From NCBI GenBank assembly GCA_021200895.1, contig JAJQFX010000177.1:289-8404 (forward strand): a stretch of 8,116 nt of DNA, given 5' to 3'. The notes beneath the pieces are model-generated. The model was not told the DNA's origin. It was given only the letters and a program-made list of their open reading frames with translations, and made no database searches. Position 1 is the stretch's first letter; the number at the start of each line of letters is the position of its first letter. This DNA is from Clostridiales bacterium. GTDB lineage: Bacteria; Bacillota; Clostridia; Oscillospirales; Oscillospiraceae. Shown piece by piece: positions 6,967-8,116 of this stretch. Position numbers and translations under genes: made by a program.

Positions 6967-7002
6967 TGATTGTGTTGAAAAATATATTTTTCAACACAAT
7001 CA
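6967..7002. repeat. Perfect 36-bp palindrome containing two head-to-head iterons
   Basis: The left arm tgattgtgttgaaaaata (6967-6984) is fully complementary to 6985-7002 with no spacer. Each arm carries a TGTGTTGA copy (6971-6978 and 6991-6998), placed symmetrically 20 bp apart start to start. This suits a dimeric DNA-binding protein or a cruciform. It has no following T run on either strand, so I do not call it a terminator. Confidence 0.93.
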
Positions 7003-7056
7003 GAAGTGGTACTCTAGCTCCTCTTCCGTTCCAAAACCCCGATATAACTTCTTCAT
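7000..7056 (-). CDS. Possible 18-residue peptide, or readthrough tail of the helicase
   Basis: ATG at 7056 starts MKKLYRGFGTEEELEYHF and ends with TGA (7002-7000). It begins 6 bp after the TAG of the helicase gene and is in the same frame: TAG, GTA, AAA, ATG. It could be a translationally coupled micro-protein, the former C-terminus of the helicase cut off by an amber mutation, or chance. The composition (basic start, acidic EEELE, aromatic end) looks protein-like rather than random, but the frame is too short to prove. I do not recognise a family. Confidence 0.3.
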   Translation of the reverse strand: MKKLYRGFGTEEELEYHF

Positions 7057-7062
7057 TTTTAC

Positions 7063-8116
7063 CTATTTTTGTTCCTTTTTCTTCGTTTTTTCATTCTGGA
7101 TAACAGATAATATATTTTTTGCATCCACGAACTGATAATATCCCCTTGGATTAGCTTTCATACAACCGGGCGCAAAAAACACAAACGCATTGACTGCTCG
7201 CTTGCGGTGTTCTCTTTTATTTTCCCCCTTTTTTGAGGGAAAAAACTTTTCAATCCAATCTTTAATATCAAAACGACTCCCTCGGCGTTTACAGGCTTCA
7301 GAAATAAAGATTTCCGATTTTTTTTGCGTAATGATATCCTCGATTTCCAAATCCGGCATTGCCTGTAAAGCAAGAGTTTTCAGATGGGGATAATAATTAT
7401 CTTGCCAGTCTTCCAGTTGTTCAGGGGGAACATAAACTGAAAGCACCCAATTTCGTACGATGTTAAATAATTCATCTTCCGTCTTTTGTACTTTAATCGC
7501 ATTATCCCAGCAAATCCCGTACGCCCGTCGGTCTTTTTGTTTTCCCATAAACCCATTTGCTTCGTCGTTTGTGGTAATGATGTAATTGGGGTGGTTTCTG
7601 AGTATATCCCCGTCTGATCGGTCTACTCCTTTTCGTTCGATTTGAATCGTGTTCGCCTCCATCATCCCGGTGATCTTATGATAATATCGCCTTAGGTGTG
7701 ATTGATAGATATCGTTCAGCACCACGCTACGCCTTTCGACGCTTTTGGGGCGCTCAAAACGTGATGCAACCATGAGTTCGTTATCTAAAGTATGCTCTCC
7801 GATAAGAGACTCATTCTTTTGCCTTTTGTATTCATCATAGTCATATCCCTCCAGTGCTGCGCTTAGCATTTTGGCCACAGTGGATTTTCCTACCTCCAAT
7901 TCATGCGTCCAAAAGATAATTATAATACGCCGGGCAGCGTCTGAAATGTCATACTTTACCTGTCGAATCCAGTACTCCATAATTTCGACATTAATCCCAT
8001 CGTCCCACCATGACCAGATCTCCCGGCACGCTGCCCGAGAGGCTTCCAATCCCTCAGGTTTGGTTTCATTAATAAGCCGTTCATACCGCCGCCTCATCCA
8101 CTCCGGGTGCCATACA
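7063..8116 (-). CDS. Replication helicase/primase-like P-loop ATPase (DUF5906/VapE-like), 5' end outside window
   Basis: This looks like the ATPase part of a mobile-element replication protein of the VapE/DUF5906/SF3-like kind. Numbered from the ATG at 8097, the P-loop is IIIIFWTHELEVGKST (GKST 70-73). A Walker B-like VVLND is at 125-129, a motif C-like NYIITTND at 171-178, and DRR, the likely arginine finger, at 189-191. The tail (about 255-344) is basic and could bind DNA. The frame stays open upstream of that ATG to the edge (VWHPEW), so the real start is probably outside the window and the protein is longer, perhaps with an N-terminal primase-like part. The P-loop is atypical, with His where the first Gly of GxxxxGKS is expected. 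The stop is TAG. The iteron block directly downstream suggests this protein acts at that origin. Phage, satellite or mobilizable-element origin cannot be decided from this sequence. Confidence 0.7.
   Translation of the reverse strand, partial: VWHPEWMRRRYERLINETKPEGLEASRAACREIWSWWDDGINVEIMEYWIRQVKYDISDAARRIIIIFWTHELEVGKSTVAKMLSAALEGYDYDEYKRQKNESLIGEHTLDNELMVASRFERPKSVERRSVVLNDIYQSHLRRYYHKITGMMEANTIQIERKGVDRSDGDILRNHPNYIITTNDEANGFMGKQKDRRAYGICWDNAIKVQKTEDELFNIVRNWVLSVYVPPEQLEDWQDNYYPHLKTLALQAMPDLEIEDIITQKKSEIFISEACKRRGSRFDIKDWIEKFFPSKKGENKREHRKRAVNAFVFFAPGCMKANPRGYYQFVDAKNILSVIQNEKTKKKEQK

Larger units (their letters stand above)
6758..7061. other. Iteron-rich, AT-rich region: candidate replication origin or multi-site operator
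   Basis: TGTGTTGA occurs seven times exactly. Plus-strand copies are at 6816-6823, 6951-6958, 6962-6969 and 6971-6978; minus-strand copies are at 6766-6773, 6910-6917 and 6991-6998. Near matches lie at 6740-6747 and 6902-6909. Two copies lie left and five right of an extremely AT-rich core (6841-6900, 5 G/C in 60). The block comes directly after the helicase gene. In staphylococcal pathogenicity islands the origin is likewise iterons flanking an AT-rich stretch beside rep, so the simplest reading is a replication origin recognised by the upstream protein. An operator bound by another repressor is the main alternative. The region is non-coding apart from a possible 18-residue frame at 7000-7056. 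Confidence 0.6.
6932..7061. repeat. 17-bp perfect inverted repeat surrounding the 36-bp palindrome
   Basis: The arms are 6932-6948 (taaaaatgaagaagtta) and 7045-7061, perfectly complementary and 96 nt apart. The right arm spans the region just after the helicase stop, including the ATG of the short 18-codon frame. The left arm places the same ATGAAGAAGTTA on the plus strand. Three iterons and the 36-bp palindrome lie inside or at the edge of this structure. Confidence 0.9.

Noticed and set aside
6740..7000. The repeated TGTGTTGA motifs as a CRISPR array
   Set aside because: The repeats are 8 bp long, occur in both orientations and have irregular spacing, unlike CRISPR repeats and spacers.
7158..7393. 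Short frames on both strands within the helicase gene
   Set aside because: They overlap the longer frame with P-loop and DRR motifs and have no features of their own.
1..8116. Transposon or insertion sequence
   Set aside because: No transposase or integrase and no terminal inverted repeats with target duplication were seen; the mobile-element link rests only on the helicase and the origin-like region.
1..8116. tRNA or other RNA genes as integration sites
   Set aside because: No cloverleaf-like sequence was recognised by eye in the intergenic parts.

Overview
The window is a stretch of accessory DNA holding a Type I restriction-modification (hsd) locus. It lies next to a replication helicase/primase-like gene that is followed by an iteron-rich, origin-like sequence. 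All genes run on the minus strand, so transcription goes from the right edge to the left edge. The host is probably a member of the Bacteroidetes. Intergenic DNA is AT-rich, start codons lack strong Shine-Dalgarno sequences, and a TAnnTTTG promoter element sits before hsdS. This assignment is an inference; no rRNA or other taxonomic marker is present.

In transcription order: (1) positions 8116-7063 hold the 3' part of a P-loop/SF3-like helicase (DUF5906/VapE-like), cut by the window edge. A possible 18-residue reading frame (7056-7000) follows in the same frame after its TAG stop. (2) Positions 7061-6758 are non-coding and contain seven exact copies of TGTGTTGA in both orientations, a perfect 36-bp palindrome, nested inverted repeats, a 15-A run and a core of about 8% GC. 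I read this as a candidate replication origin or multi-site operator of a mobile element. (3) Positions 6757-6387 have no convincing gene; a promoter for hsdS lies at the end. (4) hsdS (6386-5223) encodes an intact two-TRD specificity subunit. (5) hsdR (5207-2085) starts 15 bp after hsdS. (6) Positions 2084-1657 form a 428-bp gap that holds the broken N-terminus of a DUF262 (GmrSD-type) gene. (7) hsdM (1656-109). (8) A second hsdS starts in an ATGA overlap with hsdM, has an in-frame amber codon at codon 15, and runs off the left edge.

How the genes work together: HsdM2-HsdS would form the methyltransferase and HsdR2 would add the translocase/nuclease, as in EcoR124I-like (Type IC) enzymes, which the subunit lengths match. 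There is one complete set (S, R, M), so the system could be active. The second hsdS copy shares a 55-bp perfectly identical target-recognition segment with the intact copy. That segment is in the second TRD of the intact gene but the first TRD of the broken one, which suggests TRD reshuffling by recombination. The DUF262 remnant shows the island once held, or partly acquired, another defence gene. The most unusual parts are the iteron/palindrome region, the TRD segment at two domain positions, and the DUF262 fossil between hsdR and hsdM.
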